Positions 1 through 6,462 of a stretch of 43,781 bases of DNA are shown piece by piece. Source of the DNA: Clostridium algoriphilum (GTDB lineage Bacteria > Bacillota > Clostridia > Clostridiales > Clostridiaceae). Position numbers and translations under genes: made by a program. The notes beneath the pieces are model-generated. The model was not told where the DNA came from. It saw only the letters and a list, made by a program, of their open reading frames with translations, and made no database searches. The stretch is from positions 1 to 43,781 of the forward strand of contig NZ_JAIZZK010000032.1 in the NCBI RefSeq assembly GCF_020443705.1, in the 5' to 3' direction. How positions within the stretch are numbered: position 1 is the stretch's first letter; every line of letters starts with the position of its first letter.

Positions 1-13
1 ACTAAAAACAAAA

Positions 14-40
14 CTGACACCATATGAAAAACGGTGTCAG
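14..40 (-). terminator. Hairpin with T-rich tail at left edge
   Basis: CTGACACC and GGTGTCAG form an 8-bp perfect stem around an 11-nt loop. On the minus strand the stem is followed by TTTTGTTTTTAGT, as in a rho-independent terminator. No gene ending here was identified. Confidence 0.45.
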
Positions 41-253
41 CTTACGTAAATTCAAGATATTCTATGGTAGGGGTTTATTTTTAGTGTCCATTAACCATGG
101 TTCAGTTCAATCCATAGGGGGTGTGCATTTATTTTAATTTAACCCAAAAGCTAATGGTCCGAGCATAATTTCACCTTGCACTTTCGCCAAAAAAACAACG
201 AAAACCTTTGAATTTCAAGGGCTTTCCATTGTATCAAACTTGTTGTTCTTTTA

Positions 254-264
254 TGGTGGAGGCG
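254..264 (+). repeat. 11-bp direct copy of the ssrA 3' terminus (possible att scar)
   Basis: TGGTGGAGGCG at this position is identical, in the same orientation, to 5214-5224, which is the extreme 3' end of ssrA (CGCCTCCACCA on the RNA strand). The match lengthens to TTTTA(C)TGGTGGAGGCG if one inserted base is allowed. Integrases commonly use the ssrA 3' end and leave a duplicate of it at the far end of the insert. No integrase gene is present between the two copies, so this could be chance. Confidence 0.35.
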
Positions 265-537
265 TACCATCTCTAACAATATCACTGTCCATTGATAGAA
301 CAACATTATACAATGGTCTTCGACAGTTTCTAACGAGCATGTTAATATAAAAGTATGCAATGGAAGTTACCTTCTTGATATAGATTTTATATCATATCTT
401 TGAATCCCTTTGTTGCTATGAGAATTGTCGTTAGTAATAGTTATGATAATATGAAATATGAAAGAGATATTAAAATGATGATAAAAGATAGTAAGATTAA
501 AAATAAATATACTAGTGATTGAAAAGAGGAATAAACT

Positions 538-1521
538 ATGGCAAATATGAATGATGTGGCAAAGCGAGCAAAGGTTTCTAGAGGAACCGTTTCAAATTAT
601 ATTAATAATGTGAGCATAAAAGAAGCTTCCCGTATTAAGGTAGAAGAAGCTATTAAAGAATTAGCCTATATCCCTAATGTAGCTGCGCGAGAATTTAAAA
701 CAAATAAATCTAGTAATGTGGTGTTTATTTTGCCCACTGTCTGGAATCCATTTTTTTCAGAGTTAACTTACCAATTGCAAATGAAATTAAAACAAAAAGG
801 AATGAAATTGATATTATGTAACTCCCAAGATGACTATCGTGCAGAAATAGAATATCTTGAAATCGCCCAACAAAACAAAGTTTTTGGTATTATTTCAATA
901 TCTTACAGTGATATTATGCCTTATCTAACTTCTAAAATACCATATGTCGCTATTGAGCGTTACTATAATGACGATATTCCGTATGTGACAAGTGACAATG
1001 AGGGTGGGGGGAAAATGGCTGTAAACGAACTAATAAAAAAAGGTTGTCAAAAACTTCTTCACATAACGAGACAAGTGGATGGTAATAATGCTTTGATAGC
1101 TAGAAAAAAAGGTTTTGAAGAAGCTTGTAAAGAACAAAAGGAGGATTATGAGATATTTAGTCCAAAGACTTCTTCTGCAGCATTCCACGAGGATATAGCC
1201 ATATTTTTGAAAGAAGCGTTTATAAAAGAAAAACAATTTGATGGTATTTTTTGTGCTACAGATCGTTATGCAAGTTATTGTCAAGATGCATTGATGGATA
1301 TGGGAATTGCTATTCCAGAGGATGTTCAACTAATTGGTTTTGATGGATCTCAAAGCTATGCAACAGAAAAGTTGAAAATCTCAACTATTCGTCAACCTGT
1401 TGAGAAAATTGCAGAAGAAGCGGTTAATCTTCTAATTGCTGTTGTTAATAAAGATAAACAAAAGACTAGTATAGTCCTCCCTGTAACATTTCTTGATTTA
1501 AAAACTACTAAATCTAACTAA
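538..1521 (+). CDS. LacI-family transcriptional regulator, probable sucrose operon repressor
   Basis: A 327-residue protein with an N-terminal LacI-type helix-turn-helix (about residues 4-23, NDVAKRAKVSRGTVSNYIN), a hinge helix near 45-56 and a C-terminal periplasmic-binding-protein-like sugar sensor (about 60-320). Start is ATG 538, with AGAGGA about 8 nt upstream. It lies directly before a sucrose-type PTS permease and a sucrose-6-phosphate hydrolase. A 12-bp perfect palindrome with a central CG, typical of LacI-family operators, overlaps the permease transcription start, so repression of that unit with a sugar or sugar phosphate as inducer is the natural inference. Seven of its ten arginine codons are CGN, unlike the AGA/AGG-rich core genes of this window. 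The exact effector is not shown by the sequence. Confidence 0.9.
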   Translation: MANMNDVAKRAKVSRGTVSNYINNVSIKEASRIKVEEAIKELAYIPNVAAREFKTNKSSNVVFILPTVWNPFFSELTYQLQMKLKQKGMKLILCNSQDDYRAEIEYLEIAQQNKVFGIISISYSDIMPYLTSKIPYVAIERYYNDDIPYVTSDNEGGGKMAVNELIKKGCQKLLHITRQVDGNNALIARKKGFEEACKEQKEDYEIFSPKTSSAAFHEDIAIFLKEAFIKEKQFDGIFCATDRYASYCQDALMDMGIAIPEDVQLIGFDGSQSYATEKLKISTIRQPVEKIAEEAVNLLIAVVNKDKQKTSIVLPVTFLDLKTTKSN

Positions 1522-1540
1522 AATATTTATGGAAAGTTAT

Positions 1541-1581
1541 AAAGATTGGTTGATGATTTGATTATCAGACAATCTTTTTTT
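1541..1581 (+). terminator. Terminator of the LacI-family regulator gene
   Basis: AAAGATTG and CAATCTTT pair, with an inner TGAT/ATCA extension, followed by a run of T. It lies about 20 nt after the regulator stop codon, so the regulator is likely transcribed apart from the permease-hydrolase unit. Confidence 0.75.
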
Positions 1582-1608
1582 GAGCTATTTTTTAAACTTA
1601 AGAAAAAT

Positions 1609-1634
1609 GACTTCTGTATAAAAAGACTTCTGTA
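1609..1634 (+). repeat. 10-bp direct repeat upstream of the PTS promoter
   Basis: GACTTCTGTA occurs at 1609-1618 and again at 1625-1634, 16 bp apart start to start. It lies just upstream of the cre-like site and promoter. A duplicated protein-binding half site is possible, but so is a simple local duplication. Confidence 0.4.
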
Positions 1635-1652
1635 AAAACGATTTCAAAATAA

Positions 1653-1667
1653 ATGAATTCGTTTTCA
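1653..1667 (+). promoter_or_regulatory. Candidate cre site (CcpA) upstream of the sucrose PTS promoter
   Basis: ATGAATTCGTTTTCA fits the cre consensus WTGNAANCGNWNNCW except for T in place of A at position 6. It lies about 10 bp upstream of the -35 box. It also forms the right arm of an imperfect inverted repeat with AAAACGATTTC at 1635-1645 (one mismatch, 9-nt spacer), so a second LacI-family operator is an alternative reading. Confidence 0.5.
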
Positions 1668-1675
1668 AAAAAACA

Positions 1676-1704
1676 TTGTATTTTGGAAAAATTTATATTA
1701 TAAT
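1676..1704 (+). promoter_or_regulatory. SigA-type promoter of the sucrose PTS/hydrolase unit
   Basis: TTGTAT (1676-1681), a 17-bp spacer, and TATAAT (1699-1704). The expected start of transcription is near 1711, immediately before the palindromic operator. Confidence 0.75.
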
Positions 1705-1712
1705 GAAATTAA

Positions 1713-1724
1713 TGGAACGTTCCA
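1713..1724 (+). promoter_or_regulatory. LacI-family operator palindrome
   Basis: TGGAACGTTCCA is a perfect 12-bp palindrome centred on CG, as bound by LacI/GalR-family dimers. It sits on the predicted transcription start, which would block promoter escape. The neighbouring LacI-family protein is the obvious ligand, by inference. Confidence 0.7.
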
Positions 1725-1749
1725 ATAAATAATATTAAGGAGTGTAGAT

Positions 1750-3171
1750 ATGGATTACAACAAAATTGCAAGAGAAGTTTTAGAAAATGTTGGAGATAGA
1801 GATAATATCGCAAGCGCTGCTCATTGTGTTACTAGACTTCGCCTCGTGTTAAAAGATACATCAACATATGATAAAACAGTTCTTGAAAACATTGAAGGAG
1901 TAAAGGGTGTTTTCTTTAATAGTGGTCAATTGCAGGTCGTTTTTGGAACTGGTTTAGTCGACCAGGTTTATGCGGCATTTGTTGAAGAAGCAGGTATCAA
2001 AGAATCTTCTTTAGAAGACGTTAAAACAGAAGGTAAGAAAAATGTTGGAAAATTACAAGAAATGTTTAAAGCTTTTTCAGATATTTTTGTTGCGTTGATT
2101 CCAGGAATTGTTGGTTGTGCCATGATATTAGGCCTTCGTGCAATTCTTATGACGAGTGGATTATTTGGTTTAGAATCAACTTTAGCTGATACTTACAAAT
2201 GGGCTAGTGATCTATCTTCATTTTTTAATATTATTGCAACCGGTTTAAATTTCTTACCCGTATTTATTATGTATTCAGCCACAAAAAGATTTGGTGGAAA
2301 TCCAGTTTTAGGTATTATTATCGGGATAGTCCTTATTCATCCTGAATTAGGAAATCGTTTTGATTATTTACAAGGGAAATTGCCCGATGTAAATTATTGG
2401 AACTTTTTAGGAATCAATATTCCTGAAGTAGCCTTCCAAGGTGGTGTTTTCCCAGCTATCCTAACTTCTCTATTCTTAGCAAAGTTTGAAAAGTTCCTTA
2501 CTAAACGAGTACCTCAGATATTATCCTTTATTCTAGTACCAACGTTAACAATTATTGCGTCAGCAGGTGCACTCTTCTTAGTTTTTGGACCTTTAGGAGA
2601 TGTTATTGCATCAGGTTTAGGATTTATTATTGAGTTATTGTATACAAAAGGTGGAATCGTGGGAGCGTTTGTTTTTGCCGCAGTTTTACAGCCACTCGTA
2701 ATCACAGGCACACATCATGCCATTGGAGGCATAGAAGCTCAATTGATTGCCAGTACAGGGTTTAATTATATACAACCTTTGTGGGCAGTATCGATTATTT
2801 CTCAAGGTGGAGCTTGCGTAGGTATGTTTTTATTAGCAAAGAAAAAATCAAAAAGAAGAGAAATAGCGATATCTAGTTTTGTGCCAACACTGGTAGGTGT
2901 TTCAGAACCCGCTATTTTCGCCGTAAACATAAAAGATTCGATTATCCCCTTTGTTTGTGCGGTACTTGGTGCAGGTTTTGGTGGAGCTTATATGAGAATT
3001 TTTGGCGTAAAGGCCCTTGGTTTCGGATTAACGGGTATTCCAGGTGTGACTATTGTAAATCCTCCTGTTATGATTCATTACATTATTGGAAATATAGTCG
3101 CCTTTACATTGACTATCATTTTGCTATTAATTTACGATAAATTAAAAGGAGTGCCAGGAGCACATGAATAA
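1750..3171 (+). CDS. scrA: PTS sugar transporter subunit IIBC, sucrose type
   Basis: A 473-residue membrane permease that would import and phosphorylate a disaccharide using phosphate relayed from HPr via a IIA protein. The IIB domain (about 1-85) carries the phospho-accepting cysteine C26 in AAHCVTRLRL. A linker leads to the hydrophobic IIC domain (about 105-465), with GTHHAIGGIEAQLI and GVSEPAIFAVN, signatures of the sucrose/beta-glucoside/trehalose permease class. There is no IIA domain in this protein or nearby, so IIA must come from another PTS. Start ATG 1750 has AAGGAG upstream. Its last 8 bases overlap the hydrolase gene, indicating coupled translation. Sucrose is inferred from the GH32 partner; a related alpha- or beta-glucoside is less likely. 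Confidence 0.88.
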   Translation: MDYNKIAREVLENVGDRDNIASAAHCVTRLRLVLKDTSTYDKTVLENIEGVKGVFFNSGQLQVVFGTGLVDQVYAAFVEEAGIKESSLEDVKTEGKKNVGKLQEMFKAFSDIFVALIPGIVGCAMILGLRAILMTSGLFGLESTLADTYKWASDLSSFFNIIATGLNFLPVFIMYSATKRFGGNPVLGIIIGIVLIHPELGNRFDYLQGKLPDVNYWNFLGINIPEVAFQGGVFPAILTSLFLAKFEKFLTKRVPQILSFILVPTLTIIASAGALFLVFGPLGDVIASGLGFIIELLYTKGGIVGAFVFAAVLQPLVITGTHHAIGGIEAQLIASTGFNYIQPLWAVSIISQGGACVGMFLLAKKKSKRREIAISSFVPTLVGVSEPAIFAVNIKDSIIPFVCAVLGAGFGGAYMRIFGVKALGFGLTGIPGVTIVNPPVMIHYIIGNIVAFTLTIILLLIYDKLKGVPGAHE

Positions 3172-4633
3172 GAGAAGTTATAAAAATGAAATAGAATTCC
3201 AAACATTTGAGCCTTACACCTATTTACAAGACAAACATATATCTTATTTAAAACAATTAGAAAATTTCGTGCAAAAAAGTCCTTTTTTACCTCACTATCA
3301 TCTTTATCCAAAAACAGGATTGATGAATGACCCCAATGGTATTGCTTATTTTAATAAGCAATACCAGTTTTTCTATCAATGGTTTCCATTTGAACCAAAT
3401 CACGGCATGAAACATTGGGGACATTGTAAGTCAAGTAATTTGGTTCATTGGGAAGATAAAGGAATTGCACTTATTCCGGATCAAGAGTATGAAAAGAATG
3501 GCTGCTACTCTGGTAATTCCATTGAAAAAGACGATCTATTGTATCTATTTTATACCGCAAATTATAAAACACCTCAAGGTAAAATTCCTAAACAGGCAGT
3601 GTCCATTATGGATAAAGCAGGTGTTATTCAAAAGTCAAAAAATAACCCGATTATTGATGGAGCACCAGAAGGAATGTCAGGAGAAATACGAGATCCATTT
3701 GTGTTTGAACGAGACGGAAGTTATTATATGTTGTTAGGGGCAAAAGATGAGCATGAGGTAGGTCAGTTATTGCTTTATACTAGTCAGGATTTAATTGATT
3801 GGGTATATCAAGGAATCATTTACCTTCCAATTGATAAAGGTTATATGCTGGAATGTCCAAGTCTCATTCAAGTTGAAGGAAAAGATGTATTAATTATTTC
3901 ATCGATGGGACTTGAAAAAGAAGAAACTCGTTATCAAAATCAATTTTCTACGGTATACTTGGTTGGAAAATTAGATTTAGTAAATAAAGTTTTTTATGAG
4001 GAATATAGTGATGAAGTGGATTCAGGATTTGATTTTTATGCTACGCAATCATTTTATGGTAAGAATAATGTTCCAATGATGGTGGCTTGGTTTGGATGTG
4101 GGGAACAAGAACTTCCTTCCGATAAAGATATGTGGAAACATGGATTAACTATGCCATATGAACTAAAATTAAAACAAAATCGGTTAACTCATTTCGTTGT
4201 TCCTGAGTTACTGGAACAATTTAAAAAGAAACAACTGTTCCATAATGCAAAGATAACGACAGAGTCTAATACCTATCACCTTACTTTTGAAGTTTCTGAT
4301 CATCAAGATGAGATGTCAATTCAATTTGGTTATTCAAAGGACTATTGGAAATTACAATTCGATTTTAAGCAGGACCAAATTTCTGTGGATCGATCTAATT
4401 TGGACATTCCTGTGGATGTACAAAATGGGGAAATTAGAAAAGCCACAGGATTAAATAAAAATAGATATCAAGTTGATGTATTTGTTGATAATAGTTTTGT
4501 AGAAATCTTTATCAATGAAGGTGAAAAATCATTTGCTTTTCGTACCTTTAACATGACGACCCAACACCATGACGTCATCTTTGACTGGGAAGCTATAGGT
4601 GAAATTGGTTACTATCAAGCAGTTAAGTCCTAA
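3164..4633 (+). CDS. scrB: Sucrose-6-phosphate hydrolase (GH32 family)
   Basis: A 489-residue cytoplasmic GH32 enzyme that would split sucrose 6-phosphate into glucose 6-phosphate and fructose. The beta-propeller contains the nucleophile motif LMNDPNG (D56), the RDPF motif (176-179) that stabilises the transition state, and the acid/base motif ECPSL (E230). The C-terminal beta-sandwich starts near residue 345. There is no signal peptide, and the length is normal for the family. The start ATG 3164 lies inside the end of the permease gene, with AGGAG before it. No fructokinase gene follows, so released fructose must be phosphorylated elsewhere. CGN arginine codons are common here (six of nine counted). 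Confidence 0.93.
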   Translation: MNKRSYKNEIEFQTFEPYTYLQDKHISYLKQLENFVQKSPFLPHYHLYPKTGLMNDPNGIAYFNKQYQFFYQWFPFEPNHGMKHWGHCKSSNLVHWEDKGIALIPDQEYEKNGCYSGNSIEKDDLLYLFYTANYKTPQGKIPKQAVSIMDKAGVIQKSKNNPIIDGAPEGMSGEIRDPFVFERDGSYYMLLGAKDEHEVGQLLLYTSQDLIDWVYQGIIYLPIDKGYMLECPSLIQVEGKDVLIISSMGLEKEETRYQNQFSTVYLVGKLDLVNKVFYEEYSDEVDSGFDFYATQSFYGKNNVPMMVAWFGCGEQELPSDKDMWKHGLTMPYELKLKQNRLTHFVVPELLEQFKKKQLFHNAKITTESNTYHLTFEVSDHQDEMSIQFGYSKDYWKLQFDFKQDQISVDRSNLDIPVDVQNGEIRKATGLNKNRYQVDVFVDNSFVEIFINEGEKSFAFRTFNMTTQHHDVIFDWEAIGEIGYYQAVKS

Positions 4634-4723
4634 AATCAGGGTTAGAATGGGTTCTGGATGAACAACTAAAAAAGGTAATAAGGGCAAAAATTTTGAATAA
4701 GTTTCTGAAAGGAGTTTACAGTG

Positions 4724-5029
4724 ATGAAAAAGAAATTGATGATTTTAACCTTATCGGTTGTAATCGTCCTTACTACATTGATACTTATGACGAACTATTC
4801 ATTTGCCACTACCTACGGTGAAAAATACCGTGGACAATTTCATTTTAGTCCATCTTCTGGTTGGATAGGAGATGTATGTGGTTCTCTTTATTATCAAGGT
4901 AAGTATCATATGTTTTGGTGGGGGAAGGCAACATCCACAGACTTAGTTCATTATGATGAGGAAACTTTGAACGCAATGACAGGCGAGCCGCAAGGAATTC
5001 AATATTGGACTGGAAGCACTGTGGTCTAA
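4724..5029 (+). pseudogene. Truncated secreted GH32 glycosidase, N-terminal fragment
   Basis: A 101-codon frame with a good signal peptide (KKK, hydrophobic core, likely cleavage after SFA near residue 28). It continues into a GH32-like beginning: YRGQFHFSPSSGWIGDVCG, YQGKYHMFWWGKATSTDLVHY, and GIQYWTGS. GH32 enzymes are about 450 residues or longer, so only the first propeller blade remains. The frame stops at the point where unrelated minus-strand sequence begins. The usual WMNDPNG is WIGDVCG: the aspartate is kept but the flanking residues differ. AAAGGAG lies upstream, and GTG 4721 is an alternative start. It was probably once an extracellular fructanase or sucrase that accompanied the intracellular hydrolase. 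The fragment alone cannot be catalytic. Confidence 0.75.
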
Positions 5030-5125
5030 TGATTCATAAAATTTAATCAATCTAAACAAATTTCTTTTACTGTACCATTTACCATATTGTTCTGAAAATT
5101 CTTTTGCTATCTCTGAAAAGCAAGC
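5024..5125 (-). pseudogene. 34-codon remnant resembling DUF1016/YhcG N-terminal domain
   Basis: Read on the minus strand this stretch encodes ACFSEIAKEFSEQYGKWYSK followed by RNLFRLIKFYESLD. This resembles the DUF1016 (YhcG, PDDEXK-linked) pattern of L-x-EF-G-GFS-RNL-M--FY. It has no start codon, is preceded by in-frame stops and is cut at its 3' end where the GH32 fragment begins. It overlaps the last codons of that fragment, so the two broken genes meet at about 5024-5029. The identification is from recall of the motif only. Confidence 0.45.
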
Positions 5126-5176
5126 TTACTTGTGGATCTTTATCATAACTCTACTCCTCTACTTCAAAGCATAAGA

Positions 5177-5211
5177 AAACCCTCGACTAAAATTAATTAG
5201 TCGAGGGTTTT
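5177..5211 (-). terminator. ssrA terminator
   Basis: CCCTCGACTAA and TTAGTCGAGGG pair around a short loop, followed on the minus strand by TTTTCTTATG. It lies a few bases after the tmRNA 3' end. The flanking A and T runs make it usable from both sides. Confidence 0.85.
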
Positions 5212-5213
5212 AC

Positions 5214-5224
5214 TGGTGGAGGCG
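5214..5224 (+). repeat. ssrA 3' terminus, second copy of the 11-bp direct repeat
   Basis: TGGTGGAGGCG, the complement of the tmRNA 3' end CGCCTCCACCA, repeated at 254-264 in the same orientation. If the repeat is an integration scar, 265-5213 would be the inserted segment. Confidence 0.35.
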
Positions 5225-5565
5225 AGGGGTGTCGAACCCCTGTCCGAAAGCAGCAACACCTAGGCGTCTACGAGCGTAGTCAATAATTTAACATTCCCTC
5301 TACTTAACCCCTACTGACCGGGTTTAAGTTTTAGTAGCTTCATAATTTCCGTTTCCAGGTCAAAGCTTTCCCGGACTCGGTTCACCGCTGTCGGCGCCCT
5401 ATCCTAAGTCGCGGTAATCAAAGGTAAGACGTAGCAGACTAAGCTGCTAGTGCTAAATTATCGTTTGCGTTTAAATTGTTCCTATAGTTTTTTACGCGGG
5501 TCCATAGGTTCCCTCGGCTCGCTTCCTCGATGCAACGTACCCACGTCGAAACCAAGTACGCCCCC
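5214..5565 (-). ncRNA. ssrA: tmRNA (transfer-messenger RNA)
   Basis: A 352-nt tmRNA on the minus strand. The 5' end GGGGGCGTACTTGGTTTCGACG and the 3' end with the T-arm GGTTCGACACCCC and CTCCACCA form the alanyl-tRNA-like part. The tag frame runs from GCA at 5468 to the stop TAG at 5439 and encodes ANDNLALAA, ending in the LAA degron read by ClpXP/ClpAP-type proteases. The clostridial tags I recall, for example ANDNFALAA, are close. With SmpB it rescues ribosomes stalled on broken mRNAs. The genes smpB and rnr lie upstream on the same strand, the usual order in Clostridium. Confidence 0.97.
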
Positions 5566-5780
5566 ATATTGTCAAAAGATTTAATTCAAATCCTTTGCTT
5601 AGCAATAATATACAAAAACTATTGCATATATACTATAAAATATATATTTGTTTAATTTAAAATCAATTACGATATCAATTATTATTTTATTACTATCTAC
5701 TGGGTATAGACATAATGATACACCATATTATATGCTTTTTCAAGTACTAATATTATCAGGTTTTAGTGTATTATTTCTTG

Positions 5781-6248
5781 TTATCTCATTCTTTCTTTTA
5801 TTTGTCTATCCATGTCTCTCTTAGCATCTTTTTCAAGCAATGCATCTCTTTTATCGTAGTCCTTCTTACCTCTAACAACCCCAAGATTAACTTTTACTTT
5901 GGTATTCTTAAGATAAAGTGACAATGGAACTAGTGTATAACCCTTTTGAGCAGTAAATCCTACTAGTTTATTTATTTGCTCCTTATGAAGCAATACCTTT
6001 CTAACTCTTAATGGATCAGTATTAAATTGATTTCCATTTTCATAATGGCTTATATGCATATTTTTAATAAATACTTCACCATTTATAACATCAGCGTAAC
6101 TATCTTTTAAATTCGCTTTTCCAGCCCTAATAGACTTAACCTCTGTTCCAACAAGCGCTATTCCAGCTTCCATTGCTTCTTCTATAAAATAATCATGTCT
6201 CGCTTTTCTATTTTCAACTAATGTTTTATTACCTGTTACTTTTGCCAT
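5781..6248 (-). CDS. smpB: SsrA-binding protein SmpB
   Basis: A 155-residue cytoplasmic RNA-binding protein that loads alanyl-tmRNA into the empty A site of stalled ribosomes. Family features seen are the start [20 protein letters not shown], the [19 protein letters not shown] block of the OB-fold core, and the basic C-terminal tail [20 protein letters not shown] that enters the mRNA channel. Length is typical. The start ATG 6248 is preceded by AGGTG. It lies between rnr and its RNA partner ssrA. A hairpin between rnr and smpB suggests some transcripts end there, although read-through is likely. Confidence 0.97.
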   Translation of the reverse strand: MAKVTGNKTLVENRKARHDYFIEEAMEAGIALVGTEVKSIRAGKANLKDSYADVINGEVFIKNMHISHYENGNQFNTDPLRVRKVLLHKEQINKLVGFTAQKGYTLVPLSLYLKNTKVKVNLGVVRGKKDYDKRDALLEKDAKRDMDRQIKERMR

Positions 6249-6388
6249 AATTTCACCTGCTTTATTCTTATTAAATAGTATAAGAAATTCAAATTATTAT
6301 ACTATATATAACATATATTATTATACTATACTATACCTTCTTTTTCAATAATGCATGTTATATTTTAACATTAAATTCCCAAAATATA

Positions 6389-6425
6389 ATAAATGGAAGA
6401 GGTAATTACACCTCTTCTCATTTAT
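6389..6425 (-). terminator. Hairpin between rnr and smpB
   Basis: ATAAATG-GAAGAGGT and ACCTCTTC-CATTTAT form a long stem with a single bulge and a 6-nt loop. On the minus strand it follows the rnr stop codon by about 40 nt. The downstream T content is modest, so it may be a partial terminator or an mRNA-protecting structure. Confidence 0.5.
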
Positions 6426-6462
6426 GCTTTTTTTATTATAAGACATAGTCTTCCTCTTTTGT

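Larger units (their letters stand above)
1..537. other. Gene-poor left end, possible decayed mobile-element DNA
   Basis: No convincing gene is visible before the LacI-family regulator. A 69-codon minus-strand reading frame at 151-360 has no recognisable domain, and neighbouring frames are broken by stops. The stretch ends on the left in a minus-strand hairpin with a T-rich tail. The general look (short broken frames next to a terminator-like hairpin) would fit the 3' end of an old insertion sequence, but I recognise no transposase motif, so this is only a guess. An 11-bp copy of the ssrA 3' end lies inside it. Confidence 0.3.

Noticed and set aside
1030-1329. Minus-strand 99-residue reading frame inside the LacI-family gene
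   Set aside because: It is antisense to a clearly coding, domain-bearing gene, has no ribosome-binding site and no recognisable motif.
5030-5176. Continuation of the truncated GH32 gene by frameshift
   Set aside because: No other plus-strand frame after 5029 shows GH32-like sequence; instead the minus strand carries an unrelated fragment.
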